DNA from: Podospora comata
Taxonomy: Eukaryota > Ascomycota > Sordariomycetes > Sordariales > Podosporaceae
Direction: 5' to 3'
Assembly (NCBI GenBank): GCA_017354895.1
Contig: CP071498.1
Span: 2,728,001-2,792,000, forward strand
DNA length: 64,000 nt
The notes below the pieces were generated by a model. The model made no database searches, was not told the origin of the DNA, and was given only the letters and a program-made list of their open reading frames with translations. Shown in pieces: positions 21,585-32,361 of this stretch. Both the position numbers and the translations under genes were made by a program. Within the stretch, counting starts at the first letter, position 1, and each line of letters begins with the position of its first letter.

Positions 21585-22970
21585 ATGCGCCTCCTGGAAT
21601 GCAACAATACCGGCGATTTCAGTTTAACTCGTAACATTCCCAACGACCAGGTCCCACGGTATACGATACTTTCGCACACATAGGGCGACGAAAGAGGTTC
21701 TCTTCAGGGATATAACGGACGGGGCATATACAAAAGTAAAGCAGGCTGCGCTAAAATTAGGTTTTGCGGAGATCAAGCCGAACGCAATAGGCTAAAATTC
21801 TTCTAGGTCGACACATACTACATCGACAAATCCGATAGCATCGAAGTTCAGCATACCCTTAACTCCATATTTCAGTGGTACCGCAATATAATTAAATACT
21901 ATATTTATCTTACAAACGTCTCAACCTGCTAGTAGGACGCCGACAGTAATCCTGGCTAGGAATTAACCTTTCGAAACTCTAGGTGGTTCACTCGTGGATG
22001 GACCCTCTAAGAACTCATTGCTTTAGTAATTATAGAATTCTTCTCTAAAGAGGGCGAGTGTCTAAGAAATAAGAATTTTTTAGAATAATAAATCTACGAT
22101 ATAACCAAGATTCCCTTAGGAGCTCTCTAAAGTAATATATTATCCGACTTTAGTATCGAAGAGCGTCTATTATAGGTCGGAAAGCGTAATATAATATAAA
22201 AAAAAGATAAAGCGTACTCGCTATTCGATATCTTTAATATAATAATACCGCTTCTATATAGCGAAGGAGAAAATAAAGTATTTAAACGGGTACGAAAAAA
22301 ATTAGTAAGTATAATCGCGATCTATCCAGTCTACGTTCTACCGACCTACGCCTTAATAAGAAACGTATCGAGGAGGCAAAGGGTAGGTTACTTACTAGCG
22401 CTTATCGCTAGGTTTTCGATACCCCCGACTTTTACCGTTAATATAACTAGTTAGAGAGCCGCCTTCTATAGATTAAAGGAGATCCTAGCAAGGGTAAAAC
22501 TATATTACTCTACGGCATTATTAAAGAGCTTAAGAAAGCTATTATTAAAGACAAGCATTATCGTAATTTAGCCTATTTTTTTTACTAGGCTACCGACTCG
22601 CGTATTAATAACGCTATTACCGTATTACGTAGCTTAATTTACCTTCTTAGTCGCTAATAATTATATTTCTTTTCCTATATACGTAAATTTACGGACGTAA
22701 GTATATTACTCTTTAACGTAAATACGGGGTTCGCCCTCTCGGATATTTTGGAAGGGATACTAGGAGATACGAACTTAAAACTAACTTACTTAATTATCGA
22801 CGTTCTAAACGAATATATAGGTCGAGTCGTTATTAATTAAATTAAGTATATATACGGCTTAACTATAGTTACTATCGGCGAAAGATATCCTCGAGTTATT
22901 CGTTTACTAACTTACGTTCCTATTAACCTAGACCATAGCCTAGCTACCGCCCAAAGTTATAACGAATAAA
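21585..22970 (+). pseudogene. RIP-degraded HET-NACHT NLR gene (HNWD type)
   Basis: Starts at an ATG (MRLLECNNTGDF) and carries HET-domain phrases: VPRYTILSHT, then a WVDT..IDKS-like block, SRWFTRGWTLQEL. These are followed by a linker (LRSTDLRLNKKRIEEAKG) and a NACHT core: RLL.IKGDPSKGKT Walker A at 22469-22501, NLAYFF, ATDSRINNA, and a Walker B-like YLIIDVLNE near 22800. The order is that of HET-E/HNWD heterokaryon-incompatibility NLRs. Trp and Gln codons have repeatedly become stops, as RIP predicts, plus a few indels. Recognisable coding ends near 22970 and no WD40 repeats were found, so the C-terminal part is lost or too mutated. Identification of the HET and NACHT parts is strong; subfamily naming is inference. 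Confidence 0.88.
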
Positions 22971-24846
22971 TAAATATAAAATAAAAAAAATAATTTAGCT
23001 TTTACTAATATATTTCTAATTATATTATATATTCCTATACTAAAGCCTTTAAATAATATCCCCTATACTTTACAGCTTTAACCTATTAAGGTTAAATATA
23101 TTAAAAAGTAATAAGTTTTTAATAAAATACCCTATAATTCTTTAAAATAGAAAATATAAATATAAATAATTAATCTAAAACTCGTTATAAAATAATTAGC
23201 GGTAAATAAATATTTTTACCGAAGGATATTAAAAATATACTCCTCAGAAATATATTACGCTCTTATTATTTTAACTCCTATCCTTTTATATCCCCTATTA
23301 CCGTCTTCCTTCTATATAATAATTATATAATAACCTTTTTTAGTATCTTCTACCTTATAGTCTTTTATCTCCGCGTTTAGGGTACTAATAATAATATAAT
23401 TATAATCCTTAAACCGGATCTAATCCGCTATATTAAACTATAAAGACCTTACTTCTTCCTTTCTATTTAAAATAATATACTTTTCTTCGTTTTATCCTAT
23501 TCGGTAATTTCTATTAAAGTTCTTTACTTTAATATTTAATACCGATCTATTATCGGTAAAATTAAGGTCTTCGAAGCGTAGGACCCGAAAACTTAAGTTT
23601 AAATTTAAAATAAACTTAATATCCCCGGAATATACTATCTAAAATTATAATAATACTTAATTATTATTATACTTAATTAAAGGTTTCTACTTCTCGGTCT
23701 ACTTTTATAAAAGAAGAGAACCTAAATAAAAGCGGAAGATCCTATACTTCGCTTTACTTTATACTACCTTTTCTATCCGTTTAATAAGGCTATAAATTAC
23801 AATAACCCTATTTATTTTATCGGTAAGACCGAATATCGAATATTTCTAAAATAAAAACTATATAAATTCGATAGTATAATAATATTTACTCCGCTAGAGT
23901 CTATCTAAGAAGTATAAATCGAGGATAAAATATTCCTTCCTAAACGGCTTAAAGTAAAATAAAACTTTATACTATATATAGTTTTTAATAATTAGATTTA
24001 CGGTATAAGTTTTATAAGCCGTTTATAAATTACCCCGTCCCTATATTTATAATATATATATAACGTAATAAAATAAATAGTTCGCCGGGATAATACTCGT
24101 TTTTATAAAACCTAAACTCGTTATATAAAAGGCCCTGCGTCGACGTTTTCGTTAAAATAATATTAGTAAGCTAAGGAGGCTAAGGTATTTTATACTTTAT
24201 TATTTAAAAAGCGTAATTAAGATTTAAAAAAACTATCTTTTTAATTATATATTAAGGTTATAGTAATAGTATAGTAAGTATTAACGAAAATATTTTATAT
24301 AGTATTAGCTTAGCTTTTCTAGTCGCTATTATCTCCTTAAATAATATAGAAAGTATTAATTTAAAAATATTATTTATTAAGTACTTAAGTAATTTAAATA
24401 GTATCTTAAAAGGTTTTCGGTAATTACTTAAAAAAAAAGTCTTTTAAACATTTATTTTCCTTAGTATTACAGAATTAACGTTTTTTATTTTCGGTAAGAT
24501 TACCTTAATAGTATAATAATATAAAGTAATCTTTATTTAGAAATTAGTTCTCTACTAAAGATAATTTTTTAGGGTTAGAGTTATTAATAAAGATAATTCT
24601 CTTTAGCTAAAAACTATCCTTTCCTCGTTTTTAGGGATAGTCGTAATTATTATTATAGTACTAAAGCTACTCGCGTAATAGGAGAAGGTTTGGAATAACT
24701 AGTATAAAATTTAATAAATAATTAATAGGGAAAGAATTTAATAACTATTTACTTTAAAATATCGAAAGAAATAGGTCTTTAGTTATACGTCGCTATAATC
24801 GTTAAAGAAAACGCCGATTAGTAGGAAATATAAATTAATCGGACGG

Positions 24847-25031
24847 ATCCACTTACTTCCTACACCACTACATATACCGAGGTCAGTAATAATTCCTATC
24901 TCCGCTCTCTTAAGGGCATCTACTTATATATTACACTACTATATATACCGAAGTTAGTAATAATTCTTATCTCCGCTCTCTTAAGGGTATCGACTTATTT
25001 CCTACACTATTATATATAACGAGGTCAGTAA
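24847..25031 (+). repeat. 71-bp tandem repeat, ~2.6 copies
   Basis: Units start at 24847, 24918 and 24989 and share 'ccgaggtcagtaataatt' and 'atctccgctctcttaaggg' phrases. Unit differences are mostly C/T and G/A, consistent with RIP after duplication. Abuts the start of the right direct repeat. Confidence 0.85.
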
Positions 25032-25044
25032 TTACTATTAGGCT

Positions 25045-25605
25045 TTATTTACTAAATATACTTTTTATAATATAATTATTATTTAAAATCGGACTATAGT
25101 TTTAAATTAAATATATACCGACTATATAAAGTTAGGTTTTATACTTTTAAGTAATAATTATCCCTTACCTTAAAGTCCCGATAAATCTAAACTCGTACTA
25201 GAATTTTAATAATAAATATTTCGGCTATATTATTCTAATAATATCGTTTTTCCTTATATTCGGTTTATAATAATAGTTAGTAATTAGGACTTAGAATAGT
25301 AATTTAATTTAGCTAATAATTTTTAATAGCCTCGAAGTCCTTAAAGAAAAAAATCTAGAAATATAAATAAGTTCTAAAGATACGTATTTATCTATCCTTT
25401 TAAAGTCCGTGCCCTAATAGCCTCAGGCAACTACTAAGTCCTTCCATATACCCTCTAGCTAATACTATTCCTTTAGTAACCGCAAGGCACTTGATTTTCT
25501 GCCTTACTTCCAACCATTAGTTCTCGATTATGCAGGTAGATAGCGGTTAGGCCATAATGCAGCTAATTAGTTATTTACCGTGTAACACGGTTACCGTTAC
25601 AATAA
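25045..25605 (+). repeat. Right copy of the ~0.6 kb direct repeat, RIPped
   Basis: Same sequence and orientation as 20520-21135 but strongly AT-shifted; differences are dominated by C-to-T and G-to-A changes relative to the left copy. Normal-composition DNA resumes just beyond it. Confidence 0.75.
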
Positions 25606-26757
25606 TTAAAGACGTTTTCGATCCATGTTGCGTTGGTTTCTGCTTAGGGTCTGCCGGAAAATATGAGCTACGACAATGCTTACGATACGGGGCGGAGTCT
25701 CAACATAGCCATGGACTGCGTGCTAGACGAAGCTGGCGACGCTGTATGACGACGCCGGGTGATCATTTCAAACCACCCGCTGTACCTGTTAGCCGTGTTT
25801 TTGGTAGAGGTTGCTTAAATAACGATGCTTGCTGGGAAGAGGGGATGCTATTGCAACGGCAGCGACGACGAAATTTAACAGTGGCATCCTGCGCGGTTAT
25901 CGCGCAGCGGTGGCTTGAAAACTGTGGTCTTGCTTTGTTTGGCTGTCGATTGTCCACGACACAGGCAACACGACACAGCTGAGACACAGAGAGGGGATCA
26001 CTTGTGAGCGGGAGTGAGCTAGGTACGAAGGTACTTAGGGATTCACGGTCTATATATACGGAGGAACTAGACAGCTCGTAGATAGTTCCGCAGTATGCAA
26101 TCACAGCTTGTATTGCGGTATCTTGTGTTTACATTGAGACATCTTGTTGTGCATTATTTAGCTGCAACGATCCAATATCTAGAAGTTCGCCCTCAACCGG
26201 TATCCCTTTCAGAGGTTCTGGACAGGGGATCGTCACAAGATGCCTCAATTCTTGAAGGACTGTATAGAATTAGAAGACGCATTGACTGGGCATTACAATG
26301 CAATACAGTTGAAGGGAATTTCACAAGCGCGAGTTCCCACACGTGCAAGGTCAAGAACCTGAAGAGCAATCTATATTCCCATCAACGCGTCGACGCGTTC
26401 CATGTCGTTTTTGATTTTCATCTCATTTCTTTTGTTTACATCCATATCCATGACGTGGTGCACCTGACGGCCAGTGCCAATTATTACCTTTCTTTTCCCC
26501 ACCCGTTTTAGCTCAGGGGAAGATCCCAGATCGAAGCAACCATGACGTCGCGGGCAAAAGAACTGCCATATCAGAGAAAGTAAAAACAAAGTCAAAGTAC
26601 AAAGCAATTAAACCCCAACTCCCACTCAAATACCCCAGATATCCCAAACCCATTGCCAACATACATTTCAAATCCAACCATGATCGTAATCCATGACAGG
26701 AAAATCCTTCACTCCCTCCTCCAGCCCTTCCCGCGATTTGTCTTTGCCATGCGTCAC
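25606..26757. other. Unassigned stretch beyond the RIP block
   Basis: Normal base composition. A TATATATA element sits near 26050. Short frames (25557-25982, 26095-26511 plus) have no recognisable domain. It may be remnant repeat DNA, but I cannot support a class. Confidence 0.4.
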
Positions 26758-28246
26758 TCAAAGACATTGTGAATACCACACGCTTAACACGACACATTGA
26801 TATGGAGATTCACAAACCGTCGATCCCAGGTGGTATATCCCACCACATGTTCCCCAGTGAGGCACCGGTGTGCCAGTCGGGGTTGACGAGCCCGATGTAG
26901 ACTTGACAGACGCCGTCGTAGGCGATGGGACCTCTTCCGTGGAAAATTCAGTTGCTGTCGCGCTGAAAACAACAGTAGTTGTAATGGTAACGAATGCCGT
27001 TTGGCTGGATAGTAGGCTAGACAGGAGGCTAGCTAGTTGGCTGGATGATAGACTGGTTGAAATCGTTGTTTGGCTGGCTGTTTGCGTGGGCGGTAGACCG
27101 GATCCTTGACCAGACGACTGGCCATCACTCCCCAGCGCAGCCTGGATACTGTCCAAGAACCCAGTATTCCCATAAACCTGCGACATATCCCTTTGTAATC
27201 TGTTAGCTCTCATTCCCACACTTCCCCCTCATTAGAACCTACCACATCATCACCCCCCCAAAACTCTCAAACCCCTTCACGTACTCCACCACCCCCTTCA
27301 ACACCTCCCCATTCACATACCCCCTCCCCGCCGCCTGACTCCCCGGCACCCCCAACAAAACCTTCACCCCCTTGTTCTTACTCTCCTCCCTAGCCCACCG
27401 ATCCCACCTCTCAAAGTTGAACTGGCTCTCACCCTTCCCATCACCACCCCCAGAAGCCTTCCAACTATCAACCCCACACCAATTATTATAAAACTGCACC
27501 ATCACAAAATCAAACCCCACCCCATCCATCAACCCCCCCATCGCCGCATCAGGAAACGGGCACTGCGGCGCACCACTCATGTAAAACTTTTTCTTCCCAC
27601 CATCCGCATCCATCAACCTCCTCAACTCCCCCACAAAATCAACCATATTCACCGCCACAGCCTCCAAGTCAATATCAAACCCATCCACCACCGCATCCCC
27701 AAACGGTCTCTCCACCTTTGACCCCTCCTTCTTCGGTCCAAACATCTCCCATACCGCCCCCGCCATCTGGACCGCCTCGGCAGGGGAGGAAAAACCCCCT
27801 TCGGTGTAAGTTGCTCCCCCGATAGACAAGAGTATAGATTTGTTGTGGGCCGTCTGGCAGGTTTGGATGTCTTCTTCGAGCTGAGGGCAGGAGAGGAGCT
27901 GGCTACCGGAGAAGAGGGTGCAATTGTCGCCCGCGTTGGCAAAGTTGATTGTCGTGGAGGGGGTCTTGATCGTGTAGAGGAAGGCGAGGGGGATGATGTT
28001 GATGGGGGTGTTGGCGCAGTAGTAGGAGAGGCGTTGCTGGCCGCCCGAGGTGAGTGAGATGGAGTTTTGGCCTGGGATTCAGATGAGTAGGAGAGAAAAG
28101 TTCGGGATGGAGGGGAGTTGGGAGAGAAACATACCCCAGTAGACGGCGATGTTGTTTGAGGCGGTGGGGTCGAAGCCCGCGAGGACTTTGTTGGAGAGAG
28201 AAAGGATGATGCCGCAGAGGGCGAGGAGATTGTGAGATCGAAGCAT
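26758..28246 (-). CDS. Class III (GH18) chitinase with C-terminal CBM1
   Basis: Three exons: 28246-28135, 28071-27243, 27190-26758; introns of 63 and 52 nt; 457 residues. Signal peptide at the N-terminus ([18 protein letters not shown]), then NIAVYWGQNS typical of class III endochitinases, LLSIGG strand, and the catalytic DGFDIDLE (DxxDxDxE, Glu as acid). A Ser/Thr-rich linker (about residues 320-420) leads to a terminal module with WGTCGGIY...CESPYQC...YYSQCL-like spacing (here WYSQCL), i.e. a fungal cellulose-binding CBM1. Hydrolyses beta-1,4-linked GlcNAc outside the cell, in wall remodelling or nutrition. CBM1 on a GH18 is known but less usual than a chitin-binding module. Confidence 0.93.
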
Positions 28247-29809
28247 TTTTGGTGAACAATAAGTCGAAGGTTGTGGGAATTGAAAGGTTTGAAGGTCGTG
28301 GTTGGCGCTTGTCGAGGTGAATCGTGAATTGTAAATCGCTTGCTGACGTGCCCTTTATCTTCGAAAAACTCGATAACTGCCAAAGTACCTCGAGAATTGA
28401 ACTGGTTCAGGCTGCCTGCTCACTGAATCGCTCCTTCCATGTGTGGTGTTCTTACCTCACGCGATAGTCTGACATCGATACTCACCTCATCCCTGCACCT
28501 CATCCCATGTCCTTCCTCTCGGAGGCAGTAACTTGAAAACTAAAAGGGAATAAAGTCAGGGAATTTCACCCGATCTTTCATCTCAAAGTATGGTAACTCC
28601 AACAACATGGCCACTGGGTCAAATCTGCTACGTTACACACTGGCAATAACACAGTCCAAACGATTGAGCTGTTCACATCTCACAGATTACACATCTCATG
28701 TAGGATCGTCTTTTAACCTCAGCCGTGATCAATATCTGTGGCATATGAAGGGATTTGGTGTATCCGTGATCGGAGGATACTGGATCGAAGCCGCCTCCTG
28801 ATGGCCGGTGGAACATGATAACAACGCAACATTTCATGTTCACAAGAGAGCCGCTGAAATGTTGAAATGAGCGGGGTATGAAAGGAATCGGGAGATAGTG
28901 ATCGTTGCATTTCGGGATCCGAGGCTACCTTGGGTATCTTGCGGTCAGATGCCTGTTCACATGCTCTGTGTTTGGTAGTTTGAGAAGAGCCGCTTGTCTC
29001 CTGCAACGTAGGATTTCGGACCTGTGAAAGCCTTCAAAATCAGTGTTCCCGAGTCAACCGTGATCGCTGGAAGTACCTTCGTAGGGCAAGCATGTACTCT
29101 GGTTTGGATATTGGTACCCAATTCTAAAGAGGCTCCATCTGCCCATAGCCCTGGACGATCTCTGAGAAGAGCGATCGGAACCGATGATCAACATTACTGG
29201 TAAATCTCAACATTAAACAACAAAAAGCAAAATGAAATTCGGCAGGTTGGAGTACTCCAGACCTCCCACATGACAGCCCCGGTACGTCCACACCAACATT
29301 GATACAAGTTCAAAAAAGACCACCCGTTGCTTGCCATAAGTACCCGAATTCCTGGTTCCACCGAAAAGAGTGGACTTCGATCTGTACCCATACGCAACAT
29401 ATTGATGAATAGCCTTGCACAAAGCTTGTTCCGTGGAGTTATTGATTTTCCCCCCTGTCTCTTGAAACTAGTCTTGATACATCGCAGGATAACAACCTTG
29501 GAGCCCACCTCCCGAGCAAGCTTCAAGCAGCAGCCAAGGCAAGCTTCCTTTCGCAGAATAACCAACGACTGGAATTCGAAGCTCAAACCCGTCGGTACAA
29601 GCGGGTTAGACAGGGCAAAGAATCTCATCTCGTCATTCCCGTCCCCAGCAACGACATCGACGACGTTGAGTCCACGTGCACGTCTGCGCTCACGACGACG
29701 GCCTCGCTGACGGCCACCTTCAAGTTCGGTTCCCTGCCCATGATCACTCGTCGTTTCAGCAATTTCGTTGCCTATGAGCGGACTTATGAAGCTGGCGGCC
29801 GGGTCCGGT
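28247..29809. other. Gene-poor stretch
   Basis: No supported gene at 28247-29190. From about 29800 to 29194 the minus strand stays open in one frame (about 200 codons) just downstream of the hypothetical gene's stop, Arg-rich at first; it could be a frame-shifted or spliced continuation of that gene, but no convincing intron joins them. Confidence 0.4.
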
Positions 29810-30667
29810 TCAGTCAGTTTGGTAGTTGGGATGCTTCAAGTTGGATCTTGGGTAGTCAAGAGGGCTATTCCAGAATTCAAGCTTCTGTAAAACTTGCCGA
29901 AGAGCATATGGTATGGCCTCCTCCATTGCTTGCTTGGCGTGACCATGATTCAGCCCAAGTTTGTTGAGTCGTAGGTCCCCATAGGTACTCAACCTGACCA
30001 TTCCAAATATCGGAGGCGAGGAACCAGGCCCCGCCACAAGTTCTGACAAAGCCCTTATTGAAGAATGGGTAATCACCTTAAATGTCGAAATATCCCTAGC
30101 GTGACCCTTCTGGATTATGTTGATGACGACTATTGAGCCGGGTTGATCTAGCCCGACCGTACCATCGGCATGAGCAATGCTGGGAGGGATGCCCAAGCAC
30201 CACTTGGTGAAGGCGGCTGTCCATGCAGCGAATGATATAGAAGTTTCTATGACGATGCGAGTGACCTCAGCCGGCAGGAGCGTTTTATCAGCAGCCGACT
30301 CCTCTAACATCGCGTGCACAGCAAGGCCACTGTTGAAAGTATCCATCACCGAAACAAGACTGCAGATTAGACCCAAGAAATGCAATCCAGCGAGACTGCG
30401 GCCAAAACGGGCCACACTGTCGTTTGCCGCAAATCCAACCGTGACCTGGAGGAAGCTCAACACAGCTGGCGGAGGGGTGGGCACCACGCTGTGTTCCATC
30501 TTTCGACGCGTCTCGATGCTCATTGCGATTGTGTTTTCGAAGCGCTCACAGGCCAAAATGGCAAGGGGTTGAATGTTATCCGATGTTTCTGCCTGCAGGA
30601 CACCTCTCGCGATAGTGATTCCAGACTGAGCAGTGGTGTCCAGGCTCCGTTGTGGTGAGATGGACAT
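29810..30667 (-). CDS. Conserved fungal hypothetical protein, possibly internally shortened
   Basis: Single frame of 285 residues. Phrases such as PPPAVLSFLQVTVG, HAMLEESAADKTLLP, FTKWCLGIPP, GTVGLDQPGS and ALRQVLQKLEF recall a large uncharacterised Sordariomycete protein family. In my recollection members have an extra segment of roughly 80 residues between the ADKTLLP and ETSISFAAW regions and a longer C-terminus, so this copy may be shortened. No signal peptide, TM segment or catalytic motif stands out. Function unknown. It could be a decaying copy. Confidence 0.55.
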   Translation of the reverse strand: MSISPQRSLDTTAQSGITIARGVLQAETSDNIQPLAILACERFENTIAMSIETRRKMEHSVVPTPPPAVLSFLQVTVGFAANDSVARFGRSLAGLHFLGLICSLVSVMDTFNSGLAVHAMLEESAADKTLLPAEVTRIVIETSISFAAWTAAFTKWCLGIPPSIAHADGTVGLDQPGSIVVINIIQKGHARDISTFKVITHSSIRALSELVAGPGSSPPIFGMVRLSTYGDLRLNKLGLNHGHAKQAMEEAIPYALRQVLQKLEFWNSPLDYPRSNLKHPNYQTD

Positions 30668-31058
30668 GGTCGAGTAATCTGTACGAGTCAGTCGAGAGGA
30701 ACATGACGATCACTTGTGAGAGTCAAGGACGTACCGAAAGTTGTTGTTTTTTGACTCGATTCAAACGCCTCCTAAGACTGTGGATGTGTGTTTGGGAACA
30801 GAGATTGTATGTGACATGGAGTTGCTCGTGATTGCGTCCCGGTAGCGAAAGATCATAATTGTATCCAGGCAAAAGTTAGAGGCGTGGTTATCAACCAACA
30901 TTTCAAGCGATTTGTGTTGAGTTGAGAAAACGATTCAAGTGTCCATTTTAGACGGGAGCACACATGTGTTTTCCTGCTGGAAGGAGCGCACTTGGTGGTG
31001 CCTTCCACAATGGAACAAGCTTTGCAGTTTGAACTCGATGCCTTCTGCCCACTCCACT
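30668..31058. other. Intergenic
   Basis: 5' flank of the hypothetical gene and 3' flank of the methyltransferase gene; nothing recognised. Confidence 0.5.
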
Positions 31059-32361
31059 TCAACTATCTCCCCCACCCCCATCACCCTCCTTATTATCATA
31101 CGGTTTCTGCGCAAACCAAAAATAAAAGTAATAATACCTATGCACCTTCCCATCCATAACCGCCTCCCTCACCTTCGCACTAAAGACCTCTCTCTCCACT
31201 GCATCCATCCCCAAGTTTGCAAAGGCTTTCCCCAGCGCTGATAAGCTCTGCAACGCGGCCTCTTTCACATACAGCCCAATCAACCTCATCGTTTTATCTT
31301 TAGGCCACGTTCCCACTGGTGTCTTCTTCTTGACACAGGTAATATTGACGAAACCAGCTCGTTCAAGAAAGTTGCCCACCACAGCCGGCATGTTCAAATT
31401 CATTCCAAACTTGGCCATAGCTTCCACACATAAAGCCCAGAATTTCTTCATCACGTCCGTCTCGGGGTCCATGGTTCCGTCGTCACAACGAGGTTCCCCA
31501 TGTGATTCTTGAAATTCGATCCAGCCTCCTGGTTTGAGGTGTCTGTTTGCTTTGTCAGCCTCATATTTCATCGGCAAAAAGGGGAACACATACTGATAGA
31601 TCTGGTCCACCGCCTTCTGCAAATCCCTCAGCACAAGCGCCATGCCCCTTAAATGCACAAAGTCCCAGTCTGACCCGTTCGCCCACTCGTCTTCGACATC
31701 GTCAATCATGAACCTGACATTTGGCGGCACCCACTGTGGTTGGATCGGTGAGAGATCGAGCCCCAAGATTTCAGCCCCAGGGAACAGGTCCCCCATCTCG
31801 ATAGCCCAGATTCCTGTGCCGGTCCCAATATCAATGATCTTTTGTGGGTTGGGTCCAATGGGTGAAAGGTAGGGTTTCCCGTCCTTTCGACACAAAACAA
31901 TGTTAGTGAATAATTACCTAAGGGGCAACAAAGGGGCAACCCACCGTCAACTCCATCATCATCGCATGCTTCATATCCTCCCTATTCTGCTCCTGATCAT
32001 CATTTGGAATTGGGTACCTCCCATATCGATAAGAATGATATCTCCTCCCATTCTCATACGTATGTGCATAAATGCTCGACGTCACCGACGTCGAAGCCTT
32101 GGACGACCCGTCCCATCCCTCAGCCAAGAACTCGTCTTCTTCCTCAGGGCCCTCCTCAGCCTCGATTGAATCAGGGAATTGCTCTGTCTGCCGTCTCCCA
32201 TCTCCTGTTTCCTGCGAAAATGCTTCATCTTCCGGTATCGGGCCCGTTGTTGACGGTTGCGGTGGTTTTGGCGACGATCTTTTCGTCTGTGGTGGTAGTG
32301 GTGGTTCTAAATGTGAGGGGTCATCGGATGGCCCCCTTTGGGGTTCTGAAAGTCCTGACAT
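31059..32361 (-). CDS. LaeA-like SAM-dependent methyltransferase
   Basis: Three exons: 32361-31945, 31883-31594, 31542-31059 (introns 61 and 51 nt with CTAAC/CTGAC branch points); 396 residues. The N-terminal ~110 residues are disordered, Pro/Ser/Glu-rich. Then IYAHTYENGRRYHSY, motif I IDIGTGTGIWAIEM, an acidic residue after the next strand (LGLDLSPIQP), and HLKPGGWIEFQE, the order seen in LaeA/Llm family methyltransferases, regulators of secondary metabolism and development in filamentous fungi. Most family members have no proven substrate. Whether this is LaeA itself or one of the many paralogues cannot be told; the long N-terminus favours a paralogue. Confidence 0.9.

Larger units (their letters stand above)
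21200..25540. other. AT-rich RIP-mutated block
   Basis: Base composition changes sharply to AT with TA very frequent and CA/TG almost absent, while CG and GC-containing words such as 'cga' and 'gcg' persist. This is the footprint of repeat-induced point mutation acting mainly on CpA in ascomycetes. Inside are the HET-NACHT relic (21585-22970), a gene-free AT-rich tract (22970-24840) with no recognisable protein, a 71-bp tandem repeat and most of the right direct repeat. Confidence 0.88.

Noticed and set aside
25606-26520. Possible solo LTR beyond the RIP block (TATATATA element, repeat-like text)
   Set aside because: No second copy in the window and no clear TG...CA ends or target duplication, so the class cannot be supported.
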